Shown one piece after another: positions 19,437 to 29,508 of a stretch of 64,000 nucleotides of DNA. The notes beneath the pieces were generated by a model. That model did no database searches. It was given only the letters and a program-made list of their open reading frames with translations, and was not told the origin of the DNA. Position 1 is the stretch's first letter. Each line of letters opens with the position of its first letter. Origin of the DNA: Nitrospirales bacterium (GTDB lineage Bacteria; Nitrospirota; Nitrospiria; Nitrospirales; UBA8639). The DNA lies in the NCBI GenBank assembly GCA_031315915.1, contig JALDRK010000008.1:1-64000 (forward strand). Direction: 5' to 3'. The position numbers were made by a program, and so were the translations under genes.

Positions 19437-20513
19437 TCAGCGTAATTTCAGAGTACTGATACTTAACAATCCAAGAATAATGGCCAGGATCCACAACCTG
19501 ACGACAACTTTCGGTTCCTCCCATCCTTTCATTTCAAAATGATGATGAATGGGGGCCATCAGAAAAATCCGTTTTCCTCGTGACTTAAAAGACAACACCT
19601 GAAAAATGACCGAGACGGCTTCCATGACAAACACCCCGCCAATCAGAACCAATAACAATTCATGCTTACACACCACGGCGACCGTCCCCAACGCCGCACC
19701 CAGAGGCAGCGAACCCACATCCCCCATGAAGACCGAAGCCGGATAGGTGTTAAACCAGAGGAATCCTAAGCCCGCGCCAATAATGGAAGCGGTCAATACG
19801 GCCAATTCTCCGGCACCCTCAATATGAGGAATCAGCAAATATTCCGAGACCAATCGATTGCCCACCGCCCAGGCCACCACCGTATAGGCCATGGCCGCAA
19901 TAATGACCGGCCCTACAGCCAGACCATCCAAACCGTCCGTGAGGTTGACCGCATTCGAACATCCCACAATGACCAGTACGGCAAACGGGATGTAGAAGAC
20001 CCCCAAATCCGGTTTGAAGTTCTTAAAAAACGGGACGCTCAACTCGGTGGAATACGCCGGGGACAAATAAAAGAAGAGTCCAATACCCAAGGCCACGCCC
20101 AATTGTCCGAAAAATTTTTGCCCGGCCGTTAAGCCTTTGGAACGCCCTTTTAAAATTTTAATGTAATCATCCACAAATCCCACTAAGCCAAAACCCACGA
20201 CAGACAGCAACACTAACCACACATAGAGATTCGACACATCCGCCCACAACACCGTGGACAACAACACCGAAAAAATAATCAGAACCCCGCCCATGGTCGG
20301 AGTTCCCGATTTACTGAGGTGCGATTGGGGACCATCCGTTCTGATCTTTTGACCCAGTTTCAGAGCCTGCAGACGCGTAATCATGGGAGGAGTACAGAAA
20401 AACACCAGGAGAAATGCCGTGATGGCGGCATAGATCATCCTGAAACTCAAATATTTAAAAACATTAAAGAGCGCAAAATCAGAATGAAGTGGATAGAGCC
20501 AGAGATAGAGCAT
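19437..20513 (-). CDS. mraY: Phospho-N-acetylmuramoyl-pentapeptide-transferase
   Basis: A 358-residue polytopic enzyme that transfers phospho-MurNAc-pentapeptide to undecaprenyl phosphate, making lipid I. The catalytic aspartates are visible in GFVDDYIKI and [10 protein letters not shown], and the family HHH motif in [13 protein letters not shown] near the end. [22 protein letters not shown] is typical (quoted in part: [13 protein letters not shown]). About ten membrane helices. A 106-base gap separates it from murF upstream. Confidence 0.96.
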   Translation of the reverse strand: MLYLWLYPLHSDFALFNVFKYLSFRMIYAAITAFLLVFFCTPPMITRLQALKLGQKIRTDGPQSHLSKSGTPTMGGVLIIFSVLLSTVLWADVSNLYVWLVLLSVVGFGLVGFVDDYIKILKGRSKGLTAGQKFFGQLGVALGIGLFFYLSPAYSTELSVPFFKNFKPDLGVFYIPFAVLVIVGCSNAVNLTDGLDGLAVGPVIIAAMAYTVVAWAVGNRLVSEYLLIPHIEGAGELAVLTASIIGAGLGFLWFNTYPASVFMGDVGSLPLGAALGTVAVVCKHELLLVLIGGVFVMEAVSVIFQVLSFKSRGKRIFLMAPIHHHFEMKGWEEPKVVVRLWILAIILGLLSISTLKLR

Positions 20514-20619
20514 GAGTCAGTTGACCTCGAACACCCGTTCACAGATTCATCATCGAGAGCATATCCGGTCCCGCACCGATCAACGTACGGGAAGGCCTAA
20601 TTCCATCGGTACGATTTTC

Positions 20620-22032
20620 TTACCGACCTTTCACAACCTCCAACACCCGTTCCATCCTTGCTCCCCGCGAGGCTTTTACCAAGACCACATCTTTTGGTTT
20701 CACGATGGACTGCAGCACCCATCCGGCTTCCGCGGCATCTTTCGTTTGCACGACACGGATAATCCGACTCGCTTTTTCTGCACCCGCTTTCATGACAGCC
20801 CCAAATCGTCCGCAAGCAATTAAGTGGGAGACACCCTTTCTGGCGGCATACCGCCCGATATCCTCATGAAATTGGGATTCCTGTGGACCCAACTCCAACA
20901 TGTCTCCCAACACGGCAATCGTTCGCTTTGCCGGGTCCAGACTGACTAACACATCGAGCGCGGCTTTCACGGAAGCCGGATTGGCGTTGTAACAGTCATT
21001 GAGATAGACGACTCCGCCCCACCGCCGAATTTCGGAACGCATCGGAGCGGGTCGAAAAGATTCAAGCCCCTCCAGGATGTCAGAAGGGGACACGCCCAGG
21101 GTCCAACCCGTGGCGATTCCCGCCAAGGCATTGGAAATATTATGTCGACCCATGGTTCGGACGACGGCCCGTTTGGGTTTCTTCAAATGCGGAAACGACA
21201 CCCAAAACTCCGTGTTCCGGCCATCCCAGGTGACCTGCGAACCACGAATGTCCGCATGGGGAGAAAAACCAAAAGACACCACCCGGCAAGGAGCTTTCCG
21301 GACAAATTGAGCACAGTATTTGTCGTCGGCATTCAAGATGGCCGTGCCGTTTGAAGGAAGACATGGCAACAACTCACGCTTTGAGGCCGCCGAACGCGCC
21401 AGGGTTCCATAAAACTCCAAATGGTCAGGCCCGACGTTCGTAATTACACCCGACGTCGGTTTGACGATTTGACAGAGTTGAGTCGTTTGGCCAACCTGAT
21501 CCACTCCCAATTCAACAACCGCCGCCTGATGAGTCCCATTCAGCCGCTGCAAGGTTTTGGGCACTCCTATCGCATTATTGAAATTTCCTGAGTCTTCAAC
21601 ACCTCCATCGAACGCTTAAGACACCGCTGACCATTTCTTGGTTGTCGTTTTGCCGTTACTTCCGGTGATCGCGACCACGGGAATCGAAAAACGCTGCCGG
21701 TGAAAGGCCCCAAATTCTTGATACGCTCGAAGCGTGTCTTTCACCGCCACAAGCGTAAACACGGCTCCCGCCGACCCCACCTTGCGGATATTCCGTAAAA
21801 CCTCCCATGCCTGTGCCTCCGCCACGATCGCCCCGGCAGCACCAGACTGGCAGGCTTTGGCCACAAATTGATGCCCATCAAATTGTCCTCCCTGCAAGGC
21901 GACAAACAAGTCTCCCTTGGTGATGTGTCGTGAATCGGTTTGAATATTCCGGAAATGTCTACGCGTCCCTCCTCCAATTACCAGGGTGCCTCCGGTCGCC
22001 TGCACGATTTCTGCAACCTCAAACACCGCCAT
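20620..22032 (-). pseudogene. murF: UDP-N-acetylmuramoyl-tripeptide-D-alanyl-D-alanine ligase, frame broken by three small indels (probably intact)
   Basis: Adds D-Ala-D-Ala to the tripeptide precursor, an essential step. The N-terminal frame (ATG at 22032, 16 bases after the murE stop) carries the P-loop VVAITGSNGKTTTK and stops at 21616. The rest (from about 21585 to the stop at 20620) carries AAVVELGVDQVGQ, NVGPDHLEFYGT, NCYNANPASVKAAL and LGDMLELGP. Between them the normal sequence EMVSGVLKRSMEVLKTQGNFNN is recovered (in parts) by adding one base each near 21637, 21616 and 21587, all in short homopolymers. Three missing bases sum to a codon, and the gene is essential, so consensus error is far more likely than loss. 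Confidence 0.93.
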
Positions 22033-22047
22033 GCTGTCGATGTCCTG

Positions 22048-23580
22048 TCATGCCCGGGCCATCCGCTGACGAATGACCTCTCTGGCAACCTCTCGATCGT
22101 CAAAATGAATTTTTTCTGTTCCCACAATCTGGTAATCCTCATGTCCTTTTCCAGCAATCAATACGAAATCACCTGGTTTGGCGACTTCAATGGCCCGCTT
22201 GATCGCTTGAGCACGGTCAGGAATGACCTCATACGGACAACGATCTTGCACAGGAAGCGCCCTGATACCCTGCTCAATTTGCTGCAGGATCACATCCGGA
22301 TTTTCCGTTCTTGGATTATCGGAAGTAAGAAACACCACATCACTTTCCCGAACTGCCACGCTCCCCATTTTCGGTCTTTTTCCGGGATCCCGGTCCCCGC
22401 CGCAGCCAAATACCGTGATCACACGCCCTTGCTTGATCACCTTGGCGGCTGCCAGCAACCGAGCTAACGCATCCTCGGTGTGCGCATAATCCACCACAAC
22501 GGTAAACGGTTGCCCTTCCTGAATTCGCTCAAATCGCCCAGGCACATTGGTCACCGAAGCCAATTGGCGCTCCAACACCTCGGGAGCCAATCCCATCGCC
22601 AATCCAATGCCGATAGCCGCCAACATGTTGGATACATTATGTTCTCCGACCAGTTGGCTATGAATGTGCAAAAGCCCGCAGGGGGTTTTTACGGAAAAGG
22701 TCGTCCCGTTCATGGATAACTGAATGTGCTCGGCTTGAATGTCCCCCGACTGGTGAATGCCGAATGTCCAAACGGGAATACGACAGGCCTTCAACAGCTC
22801 CGCTGCAGCGGGATCGTCATGATTAATGACTGCCCGCTTGGGTCTGGTCTTTTGGGTGTTCCCCACAAATTCGGTGAATAGACGTTGCTTGGCAAGAAAG
22901 TACTGCTCGAATGTGGAGTGATAATCTAAATGATCCTGAGTCAAATTTGTAAACACCACAATGTCAAATTCACAACCGGCCACGCGATCCATCGCTAGCG
23001 CATGAGAGGAAACTTCCATCACGGCGACATCCGCCCCTTCCTCGACCATTTCTCCCAGCATGGCCTGTAATTGGACCGCTCCCGGCGTCGTATGGGAAGC
23101 CACACGCCGATGGCTTCCAAAAATATATCCGACGGTTCCTAGTAACCCGACTGAATACCCATTGTCCTCCAAGAGCGATTTCGCCAGATGGGTCACGGTG
23201 GTTTTTCCGTTGGTCCCGGTGACCCCAATCATTGTCAGATGGGATGAGGGAGTTTGGTGCAGCCGGGCCGCCAAGAGACCCAAAGCTTTTCGGGAATTCG
23301 GCACGGTAATACAGGGAAAAGTCGACTTGCCCTGAGCGGGGGGCACATTGGCACTCAACGCCTCCACCACCACTCCCACTGCCCCTTGGCCCTGGACCTG
23401 AGAGACAAAACGGTGTCCGTCCACGTGTTCCCCTTTGATGGCCACAAACAGTGAGCCAGGTCTCACCAATCTGGAATCATCCGTGACATCCAGGACTTCG
23501 ACCTTCAAATCACCTTCGGCGGCCGTCACCTCCATAGTTGCAATTAACTCTTGAAGCGTCACGTGATTATTGTATGACAA
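22048..23580 (-). CDS. murE: UDP-N-acetylmuramoyl-L-alanyl-D-glutamate-2,6-diaminopimelate ligase
   Basis: Adds the third amino acid to the peptide. P-loop GVTGTNGKTTVTHL, TTPGAVQLQAML, EVSSHALAMDRVAG, NLTQDHLDYHST and VDYAHTEDALARL are present. The substrate motif DNPR (SDNPRTENP) marks the meso-diaminopimelate-adding type rather than the lysine type, so the wall is A1-gamma-like. Start TTG at 23580 overlaps the end of ftsI by 14 bases; a GTG at 23562 (VTLQELIATM) is an equally good start and would avoid the overlap. Confidence 0.95.
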   Translation of the reverse strand: MSYNNHVTLQELIATMEVTAAEGDLKVEVLDVTDDSRLVRPGSLFVAIKGEHVDGHRFVSQVQGQGAVGVVVEALSANVPPAQGKSTFPCITVPNSRKALGLLAARLHQTPSSHLTMIGVTGTNGKTTVTHLAKSLLEDNGYSVGLLGTVGYIFGSHRRVASHTTPGAVQLQAMLGEMVEEGADVAVMEVSSHALAMDRVAGCEFDIVVFTNLTQDHLDYHSTFEQYFLAKQRLFTEFVGNTQKTRPKRAVINHDDPAAAELLKACRIPVWTFGIHQSGDIQAEHIQLSMNGTTFSVKTPCGLLHIHSQLVGEHNVSNMLAAIGIGLAMGLAPEVLERQLASVTNVPGRFERIQEGQPFTVVVDYAHTEDALARLLAAAKVIKQGRVITVFGCGGDRDPGKRPKMGSVAVRESDVVFLTSDNPRTENPDVILQQIEQGIRALPVQDRCPYEVIPDRAQAIKRAIEVAKPGDFVLIAGKGHEDYQIVGTEKIHFDDREVAREVIRQRMARA

Positions 23581-25333
23581 CTGTGGAATCGGCTCTTGAT
23601 GTGGCCGAAGCGGTCTGAATGAAATGTGTCCCGCCCGGCAGAACCCCCAAATACGGCAGTACCCGTTCGGCTACTTTTTTAAAAACGGGAGCGGCGATTT
23701 CTCCGCCCCATTTCCCCACATGCGGCTCATCCACCATCACCAACATGGTCAAGCGGGGTTGTTCAACCGGCGCAAAACCCAAAAACGACACAATCACTTT
23801 GGATGAAGAATAACTGCCGGCTTCTTTATCGAATTTTTGAGCTGTTCCAGTCTTGCCTGCCACTCGATACTCTTCCAGTTTAGCTCGCTTTCCCGTTCCC
23901 TTTTCCACGGCCAATTCCAATATTTGAGTCATCATGGCAGCCGTATCCGGGAAAATGGCATCTTTCATTTCTTGAGGCTTATTCACCTGAATGGGGGTTC
24001 CATGTTGATCCAGGACAGAAGCAATAACATGGGGTTTCATTAGACGACCCCCATTGGCTATCGCTGACATCGCTCTCACCAATTGGATAGGCGTCACGGA
24101 AATTTCTTGGCCCATCGCGATCGAGGACAAGGAACGACCACTCCACTGACCTGGATTGCTAAGACTGCCTGGTGATTCCCCCGGCAGGTCAATCCCGGTC
24201 TTTTCTCCAAATCCAAAGGCTTTCAGGTAATGATAAAAGCGTACAGGCCCTAACGCGTCGGCCATCTTAATGGCTCCAACATTGCTTGATTGGGCCAAGG
24301 CTTCCGAAAAAGTCATCCAGCTGGATTTGGCGGGATCATGTACAATGGTCCCTGCAACCGGCATCTGTCCTTCATTCCCATAAATGAGGGTCATGGGCGT
24401 CATCACCTCTTCCTGCAAGGCTCCGGCGGCGGCGACAATCTTTAATGTCGACCCTGGTTCATAGGGATTTGTGAGGATCCAATTCAGCCTTTCGGTATCC
24501 GTAAATTTTTGATATTGATTGGGATCATAGGTCGGATACAAGGCCCACGCCAAAATTGCGCCTGTCATGGGATCCATCATGACAATACTGCCGGATTGAG
24601 CTTCACTTTTCTTGATAATGGCCGCCAATTCTTCTTCGGCGATGAATTGAACGACCTCATCAATGGTCAATTGAAGGCTGTATCCCGCAGGAACCCGATC
24701 CGAAGCCTGATCCTGTAGCTGCGCAATTTTCCTTCCCAGGGCATCTCGTTGATACTGGACCAGGTTTTTATGACCTCGCAGCAGGGGCTCATACTGATGT
24801 TCAACGCCCCCTAGACCTTGACTATCAATACCAGCGTATCCCACGACGTGGGAGACCAGCGTGCCTTTTGGGTAAAACCGATGAGGCTCCTTTACCAATT
24901 CTAAACCTGGCAGGTTTAACGCTTCAATTTTTTTCGCGAGAGGTTCGGGAATATGACGTTGCACCCAGACAAAATGCTCATTTCCCGTCAGTTCTTTTCC
25001 TAAACGTCCAGGGTCTTTATCCAAAATCGGAGCAAGAGTACGTGCCACCTGCTTTGGATTGGCTACCAACGCCGGCCTGGCAATCAAAGAAGACATTTCA
25101 ACATTCATGGCCAGGGGATGGCCCCGGTAATCATAAATCGTTCCACGGTCTGGCCGAATTACGATTGTCTTATGATGTTGCCGATCAGCTTGACGGGCTC
25201 CATCCTCGGCTTGCAAGACCTGCAAAAAAAACAACCGACAAAATACCAGGGCAAACCCCAGCATAAGCCCTAGACAGAGCAGACCGCTTCGCACTCGACA
25301 AATGGGGTGAACTTCCGCTTGCCCCGTATTCAT
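23567..25333 (-). CDS. ftsI: Septal peptidoglycan transpeptidase FtsI (PBP3)
   Basis: A 588-residue class B penicillin-binding protein. One N-terminal membrane helix (LLCLGLMLGFALVFCRLFFL), a PBP dimerisation domain, then the transpeptidase with S-x-x-K in YEPGSTLKI, S-x-N in QSSNVGAIK and K-T-G in AGKTGTAQK. It cross-links septal glycan made by FtsW. No PASTA domain. Its ATG overlaps the ftsL stop, so the two are coupled. Confidence 0.95.
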   Translation of the reverse strand: MNTGQAEVHPICRVRSGLLCLGLMLGFALVFCRLFFLQVLQAEDGARQADRQHHKTIVIRPDRGTIYDYRGHPLAMNVEMSSLIARPALVANPKQVARTLAPILDKDPGRLGKELTGNEHFVWVQRHIPEPLAKKIEALNLPGLELVKEPHRFYPKGTLVSHVVGYAGIDSQGLGGVEHQYEPLLRGHKNLVQYQRDALGRKIAQLQDQASDRVPAGYSLQLTIDEVVQFIAEEELAAIIKKSEAQSGSIVMMDPMTGAILAWALYPTYDPNQYQKFTDTERLNWILTNPYEPGSTLKIVAAAGALQEEVMTPMTLIYGNEGQMPVAGTIVHDPAKSSWMTFSEALAQSSNVGAIKMADALGPVRFYHYLKAFGFGEKTGIDLPGESPGSLSNPGQWSGRSLSSIAMGQEISVTPIQLVRAMSAIANGGRLMKPHVIASVLDQHGTPIQVNKPQEMKDAIFPDTAAMMTQILELAVEKGTGKRAKLEEYRVAGKTGTAQKFDKEAGSYSSSKVIVSFLGFAPVEQPRLTMLVMVDEPHVGKWGGEIAAPVFKKVAERVLPYLGVLPGGTHFIQTASATSRADSTVVIQ

Positions 25334-25677
25334 GGGACCTCGGACTGATTGCCTAAGAAGTTTTGAACCAACCGAACAGGATCGGCCGACCCCGTCTCTA
25401 TGGAAGGCAGAGCATCAAGAGATACCATGACCACTTGCCCATCCTTGGGCGTCGTGAACCCCAATTGCTGCTCAGCCTGATGGGCGATCCGTTGCGGATC
25501 CATCAATTTTGATATTTGAACCTGCAAACTCTCCTGTTGTCGTTTGAGCACTGACCGCTGAGCTTCCAAATCCTCAAGTTCATAGCCCAAGCGCCACATG
25601 TCAACGTTGATTCCCACATAGATAAGACACCACGCTCCCAATAACACACCCATAATGAGCACAACAGGCTTTTTCAT
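25330..25677 (-). CDS. ftsL: FtsL-like division protein
   Basis: A 115-residue bitopic protein: a membrane helix near the N-terminus (VVLIMGVLLGAWCLIYVGINV) followed by a leucine-zipper-like coiled coil (LGYELEDLEAQRSVLKRQ) and a DPQRIAHQAEQQLGF segment, the usual FtsL layout. FtsL bridges FtsB/FtsQ with FtsWI. Sequence is poorly conserved in this family, so the call rests on size, topology and its place between rsmH and ftsI. Overlaps both neighbours by about four bases. Confidence 0.85.
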   Translation of the reverse strand: MKKPVVLIMGVLLGAWCLIYVGINVDMWRLGYELEDLEAQRSVLKRQQESLQVQISKLMDPQRIAHQAEQQLGFTTPKDGQVVMVSLDALPSIETGSADPVRLVQNFLGNQSEVP

Positions 25678-26585
25678 GACAGGGCTCCTTTTTGGCAGTC
25701 CAGACGTTCTACTACGCGTAATTTGGCACTTCTGGCTCTTGGGTTACGACGCACTTCCTCCTCATTCGGAATCAAGGGCTTCTTGGTGAGAATACTGACC
25801 ATTCCATGCTCTTTTCCGGTCATCGCACGGAACGTATGCTTGACAATGCGATCTTCTAAAGAGTGAAAGCTGACGACGCAAAGCCTCCCGCCTATCTTCA
25901 GAACATTGACCGCACTTTGAAGGGCTCCCGTTAAGATATCCAGCTCTTGGTTCACGGCTATGCGAAGGGCTTGAAACGTCCTCGTGGCAGGGTGCAACCG
26001 CCCTCTTCGATAAGCACCAGGAACGGAGTCTTCGATGATCTTCACCAAGACATGGGTCGTTTTGATGGGATTCAGGGCTCTCGCTCGAATCACTCCACGA
26101 GCAATGCGACGGGAAAATCGCTCTTCTCCATATTGAAAGATAAGATCGGCCAATTCCTGCTCAGAAATCTTGTTTACCAAATCTTCAGCCGTAAGACGTT
26201 GGGTATTATCCATCCGCATGTCCAGCGGCCCATCCTGCATAAAACTAAACCCACGTTCGGGTTGGTCCAATTGCCAGGAAGACACGCCTAAATCAAAAAC
26301 AATCCCATCTACTTCATGAAATCCAGCTTTTTTAATAAAATACTCAATGTGGGAGAAATTCCCATGACAAAAAACCATGGAATCTGCATAATCCTTTAAT
26401 GTATCTTTCGAAAGAGCAATGGCTTCACAATCACGATCCAAACCAATAACAACAGCATTTTTACCTGCTATCTCCAGAATTCGACGAGTCGTCCCCCCGA
26501 GCCCCAATGTACAATCTACATATACACCCTGTGGATGTGGGTCTATCCATTTGCATATTTCCTCGACTAGTACAGAATTATGCAC
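25674..26585 (-). CDS. rsmH: 16S rRNA (cytosine(1402)-N(4))-methyltransferase
   Basis: A 303-residue S-adenosylmethionine-dependent methyltransferase (MraW). HNSVLVEEICKWI, YVDCTLGLGGTTRRIL (SAM binding), VDGIVFDLGVSSWQLDQPERGFSF (in parts: FDLGVSSWQLD) and VVSFHSLEDRIVKHTF are family markers. Start is a GTG at 26585. It is the first gene of the dcw cluster here; mraZ, which commonly precedes it, is absent, and a promoter lies just upstream. Confidence 0.96.
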   Translation of the reverse strand: MHNSVLVEEICKWIDPHPQGVYVDCTLGLGGTTRRILEIAGKNAVVIGLDRDCEAIALSKDTLKDYADSMVFCHGNFSHIEYFIKKAGFHEVDGIVFDLGVSSWQLDQPERGFSFMQDGPLDMRMDNTQRLTAEDLVNKISEQELADLIFQYGEERFSRRIARGVIRARALNPIKTTHVLVKIIEDSVPGAYRRGRLHPATRTFQALRIAVNQELDILTGALQSAVNVLKIGGRLCVVSFHSLEDRIVKHTFRAMTGKEHGMVSILTKKPLIPNEEEVRRNPRARSAKLRVVERLDCQKGALS

Positions 26586-26620
26586 ATTTTCTATTCATTT
26601 ATTTTGGATTTATTGTAACT

Positions 26621-26640
26621 TCACTCCATTTTTTCCCACA
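26621..26640 (-). promoter_or_regulatory. Possible MraZ-box remnant
   Basis: On the reverse strand the segment reads TGTGGGAAAAAATGGAGTGA: TGGG and TGGA spaced ten bases apart with an A-rich spacer. MraZ is known to bind direct TGGG-type repeats at ten-base spacing in front of mraZ-rsmH. Only two repeats are visible and the second is imperfect, and no mraZ is present in the window. Confidence 0.3.
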
Positions 26641-26645
26641 AAACA

Positions 26646-26673
26646 AGTATACACAGAGAGTTTATGAAGTCAA
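26646..26673 (-). promoter_or_regulatory. Sigma70-type promoter of the dcw cluster
   Basis: On the reverse strand, TTGACT (26673-26668) and TATACT (26651-26646) are separated by 16 bases, in the 176-base gap between asnS and rsmH. Both boxes match the consensus at five of six positions. It is well placed to read the whole rsmH to divIVA cluster. A few bases downstream lie TGGG and TGGA ten bases apart, described separately. Confidence 0.7.
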
Positions 26674-26724
26674 GATAGTCAATATTGAAAGATGTTAAGG
26701 GCGGAATTGTTAAAAAACTTCTCT

Positions 26725-26741
26725 GGCCTGCCCCAAAGGCC
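26725..26741 (-). terminator. Weak candidate terminator after asnS
   Basis: Reverse strand: a 5-bp stem GGCCT/AGGCC with a 7-base loop just after the asnS stop, followed seven bases later by TTTTTT. The stem is short and the T run is displaced, so the call is tentative. Confidence 0.3.
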
Positions 26742-26761
26742 CGACGCTCATTTCAAACATG

Positions 26762-28060
26762 CTAGGGATAGAGGGTATACAACATACGGGGAAATGCAAT
26801 GGTTTCTCGAACATGCTCCAACCCGCAGAGCCAGGCTACCACTCGCTCAATGCCCATTCCAAAACCAGCGTGAGGAACCGAACCGTATCTGCGAAGGTCC
26901 AAATACCATTTAAAGGCCTCTTCGGGAAGCCCATGAGCACGTATCTGCTTCGACAATTCTTCAATCTCATGAATTCGTTGACCACCCCCGATTATTTCTC
27001 CATATCCCTCGGGAGCCAGCATATCCATACACAATGCTAATTCCGGACGAACGGGATCTTTCGCCATGTAAAATGCCTTGGAAGCAGCCGGGTAACGATG
27101 AACGATGACCGGTCGATCGAATTGATTGGCCAGAATGGTCTCATCATCTCCTCCGAAATCGTCGCCGAATTGAATCGTGATTCCCTCCTGTTGCAATCTT
27201 TCAATCGCCTCCTCATAAGAAATACGGGGAAATGGCGGTATCATACCTTCCAATTTCACGATATCCCGTTCAAGAACCTGCAATTCAGTCAACCGACGAT
27301 CCAATATGCCACGAATGACTGTTGCGACGAGATCCTCGGCCAACTGCATGACATCCGGTAATTGGGCAAAGGCCACCTCCGGTTCAATCATCCAAAACTC
27401 CATCAAGTGTCGACGAGTCTTTGACTTTTCGGCACGGAAGGTCGGGCCAAAACAGTATGTTTTTCCAAATGCCGCAGCGGTGGCCTCGCCATACAGTTGA
27501 CCGCTCTGCGCTAAATACGCGACCTGATCAAAATATTCCGTTTGAAAAAGGGTGGTCGTCCCCTCACAGGCATTGGGCGTGAAGATCGGAGTATCAATGA
27601 GAGTAAACCCGCGGTCATCAAAAAAGTTTCGGCACGTTCGAATGATTTCATGTCGTATGCGCAATATGGCATGCTGGCGATTGGACCGTAACCACAAATG
27701 ACGGTGCTCCATCAAAAACCCCACCCCATGCTCTTTAGGTTGAATGGGAAAAGGTTCCGCAATCTGGATTACCTCTAGCTCAGAGGCATCCAATTCATAC
27801 CCTCCAGGGGCACGGGCATCTTTACGCACCATTCCCGTAACAATCAGAGAAGATTCCTGAGTGAGATGGCCACACAGGGCAAATTGCTCTTCACCAACTA
27901 CCCCCTTACTGACTACGACCTGGAGATCCCCAGTGCCATCTCGAACGGTCATAAAACCCAGTTTTCCACTGGACCGGCGATGACGGACCCACCCTTTGAT
28001 GATAACCTTATCCCCTTCGTGCCGGGAAATTTTATCAATCGGGACAATCGCGATTTTCAT
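26762..28060 (-). CDS. asnS: Asparaginyl-tRNA synthetase
   Basis: A 432-residue class IIb synthetase that charges tRNA-Asn. N-terminal OB-fold anticodon-binding domain ([19 protein letters not shown]), then the class II core with motif 2 [21 protein letters not shown] (in part: [16 protein letters not shown]) and motif 3 [15 protein letters not shown]. The EFWMIEPE pattern and the [12 protein letters not shown] segment separate AsnS from AspS and LysS. The presence of AsnS suggests direct Asn charging, not only the amidotransferase route. Confidence 0.95.
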   Translation of the reverse strand: MKIAIVPIDKISRHEGDKVIIKGWVRHRRSSGKLGFMTVRDGTGDLQVVVSKGVVGEEQFALCGHLTQESSLIVTGMVRKDARAPGGYELDASELEVIQIAEPFPIQPKEHGVGFLMEHRHLWLRSNRQHAILRIRHEIIRTCRNFFDDRGFTLIDTPIFTPNACEGTTTLFQTEYFDQVAYLAQSGQLYGEATAAAFGKTYCFGPTFRAEKSKTRRHLMEFWMIEPEVAFAQLPDVMQLAEDLVATVIRGILDRRLTELQVLERDIVKLEGMIPPFPRISYEEAIERLQQEGITIQFGDDFGGDDETILANQFDRPVIVHRYPAASKAFYMAKDPVRPELALCMDMLAPEGYGEIIGGGQRIHEIEELSKQIRAHGLPEEAFKWYLDLRRYGSVPHAGFGMGIERVVAWLCGLEHVRETIAFPRMLYTLYP

Positions 28061-28092
28061 TGGCCCTCACGTACCTCTAAGATTATCTTCAA

Positions 28093-28122
28093 TTGACACT
28101 CCGAAAATTCAGCCGTTATGAT
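28093..28122 (+). promoter_or_regulatory. Sigma70-type promoter of the rhodanese gene
   Basis: TTGACA (28093-28098) and TATGAT (28117-28122) with 18 bases between, ending 50 bases before the ATG. The -35 box is perfect. It diverges from asnS. Confidence 0.6.
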
Positions 28123-28172
28123 ATTTTCCAGATTCTGCTGGTTTCAATGATGCTTCAAGGAGGCTGATCATA

Positions 28173-28493
28173 ATGAACTACACCATTACGGTTCAGGAAC
28201 TCAAATCTCGAATGGATAAAGGCGACAAGATTTTCTTATTGGATGTCCGGGAACCCCACGAATACGAATGGGCAAAGATTGAAGGATCCAAATTAATCCC
28301 TCTTGGACAACTCCCCACTTCCTTAAACCAACTGGATCGGGAAACCGAAATCGTGGCCTATTGCCATAAGGGAATGAGGAGTGCGGATGCCGTTGGCTTT
28401 CTCATCCAGCAGGGGTTTCCCAATGTGAAAAACCTTATCGGAGGCATTGATTCCTGGTCTCTCGAAATCGACCGAGGAGTTCCTCGTTATTAA
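28173..28493 (+). CDS. Single-domain rhodanese-like sulfurtransferase
   Basis: A 106-residue rhodanese domain. FLLDVREPHEYEWAKIEGS is the first family motif, and the active-site loop is YCHKGMRS with the catalytic cysteine near residue 71, ending in GGIDSWSLEID. Such proteins (GlpE/PspE or MoeB-associated type) shuttle sulfane sulfur; the substrate cannot be inferred. No signal peptide, so cytoplasmic. AAGGAGG site at the correct distance; promoter seen upstream. Confidence 0.93.
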   Translation: MNYTITVQELKSRMDKGDKIFLLDVREPHEYEWAKIEGSKLIPLGQLPTSLNQLDRETEIVAYCHKGMRSADAVGFLIQQGFPNVKNLIGGIDSWSLEIDRGVPRY

Positions 28494-28551
28494 TCAAAAG
28501 AGGTGGCGGCAAGCCTTTTTGAGCCCATCATACACATCCTCCTCTTCAGGA

Positions 28552-29478
28552 TTACCCCCCCCCTTTGAAATATTCCACGGTTTTCGTTAACCCCTCCTGA
28601 AACGATACCTGTGTGTCCCACCCAAAAGTCTCCCGAATCTTTCTGACATCCAACACACTTCGATACTGTTCGCCTTTTTTGGCGGCTCCAAATAAATCCT
28701 TGCATTGACTATTCGTCAATTCTTTGAGAATTCGATAACCATCATTAATCGTCGTTTCTTGTCCTGTTCCCACATTAAAAATACCTTGCACATCCTCTCC
28801 GAGCGTGACCAAGATGGCTTCAACTACATCGTCCACATATATAAAATCTCGAGTTTGCTTACCGGTTCCATTAATGATGGGCTGCTCGTTTTGGAGCATT
28901 TTCCGGGTAAAAATTGCAATGACCCCGGCTTCCCCCTCGGAATCCTGTCGAGGCCCATACACATTTGCCAGGCGCAAGGCCACGTATCGAAGTCCGGTGG
29001 CATTGGCAAAATAGGCAAGATATTTCTCCCCAGCCAGTTTGCTAATCCCGTAAGGAGAAACCGGCTCCGTTCGATGGTTTTCCGGAGCCGGGAAAACCTC
29101 CTGTTCGCCGTAAATGGCACCACCTGAAGATGCAAAAGCTACCTTTCGCACGCCATGACGGACAGCATGTTCCAGCAAATTAATCGTCCCCAATATATTG
29201 ACTTGTGCGTCGAATTGTGGGTGTTCCGTTGAATGTCGAACGTCCATTTGCGCAGCCAGATGAATTAAAGCCCGTGGTCGTTCATTGCGTAAAATCTTAT
29301 CGATCCGCTTACTTTGAATATCCAGTTTATAAAAGACCGCCTTCTTATTTACCTGCTTCCGCTTGCCCGTGGAGAGATTATCCACCACAACGACCTCATT
29401 ACCTTCCTGGATAAGACGATCCACAACATGGGACCCAATAAAGCCCGCACCACCTGTCACGAGAATTTTCATGGACAT
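28552..29478 (-). CDS. NAD-dependent nucleotide-sugar epimerase (UDP-glucose 4-epimerase-like)
   Basis: A 308-residue extended short-chain dehydrogenase. Rossmann motif ILVTGGAGFIGSHVVDRL, the VVVDNLSTGK segment, ASSGGAIYGE and catalytic Y-x-x-x-K in YGISKLAG. Closest to the GalE-like/WbpP-like group with NDP-sugar substrates for envelope polysaccharides; substrate is not decidable. The stop lies beside a run of nine C bases (28555-28563), so the last three residues (GGG) may be affected by sequencing error. Follows tlyA. Confidence 0.88.
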   Translation of the reverse strand: MSMKILVTGGAGFIGSHVVDRLIQEGNEVVVVDNLSTGKRKQVNKKAVFYKLDIQSKRIDKILRNERPRALIHLAAQMDVRHSTEHPQFDAQVNILGTINLLEHAVRHGVRKVAFASSGGAIYGEQEVFPAPENHRTEPVSPYGISKLAGEKYLAYFANATGLRYVALRLANVYGPRQDSEGEAGVIAIFTRKMLQNEQPIINGTGKQTRDFIYVDDVVEAILVTLGEDVQGIFNVGTGQETTINDGYRILKELTNSQCKDLFGAAKKGEQYRSVLDVRKIRETFGWDTQVSFQEGLTKTVEYFKGGG

Positions 29479-29508
29479 ATCGTTCAGTGCTTTCGGTTAG
29501 AAAATGAA

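Noticed and set aside
20620..22032. Calling murF truly lost
   Set aside because: The gene is essential, both halves are highly conserved, and three one-base additions in short homopolymers restore a standard frame.
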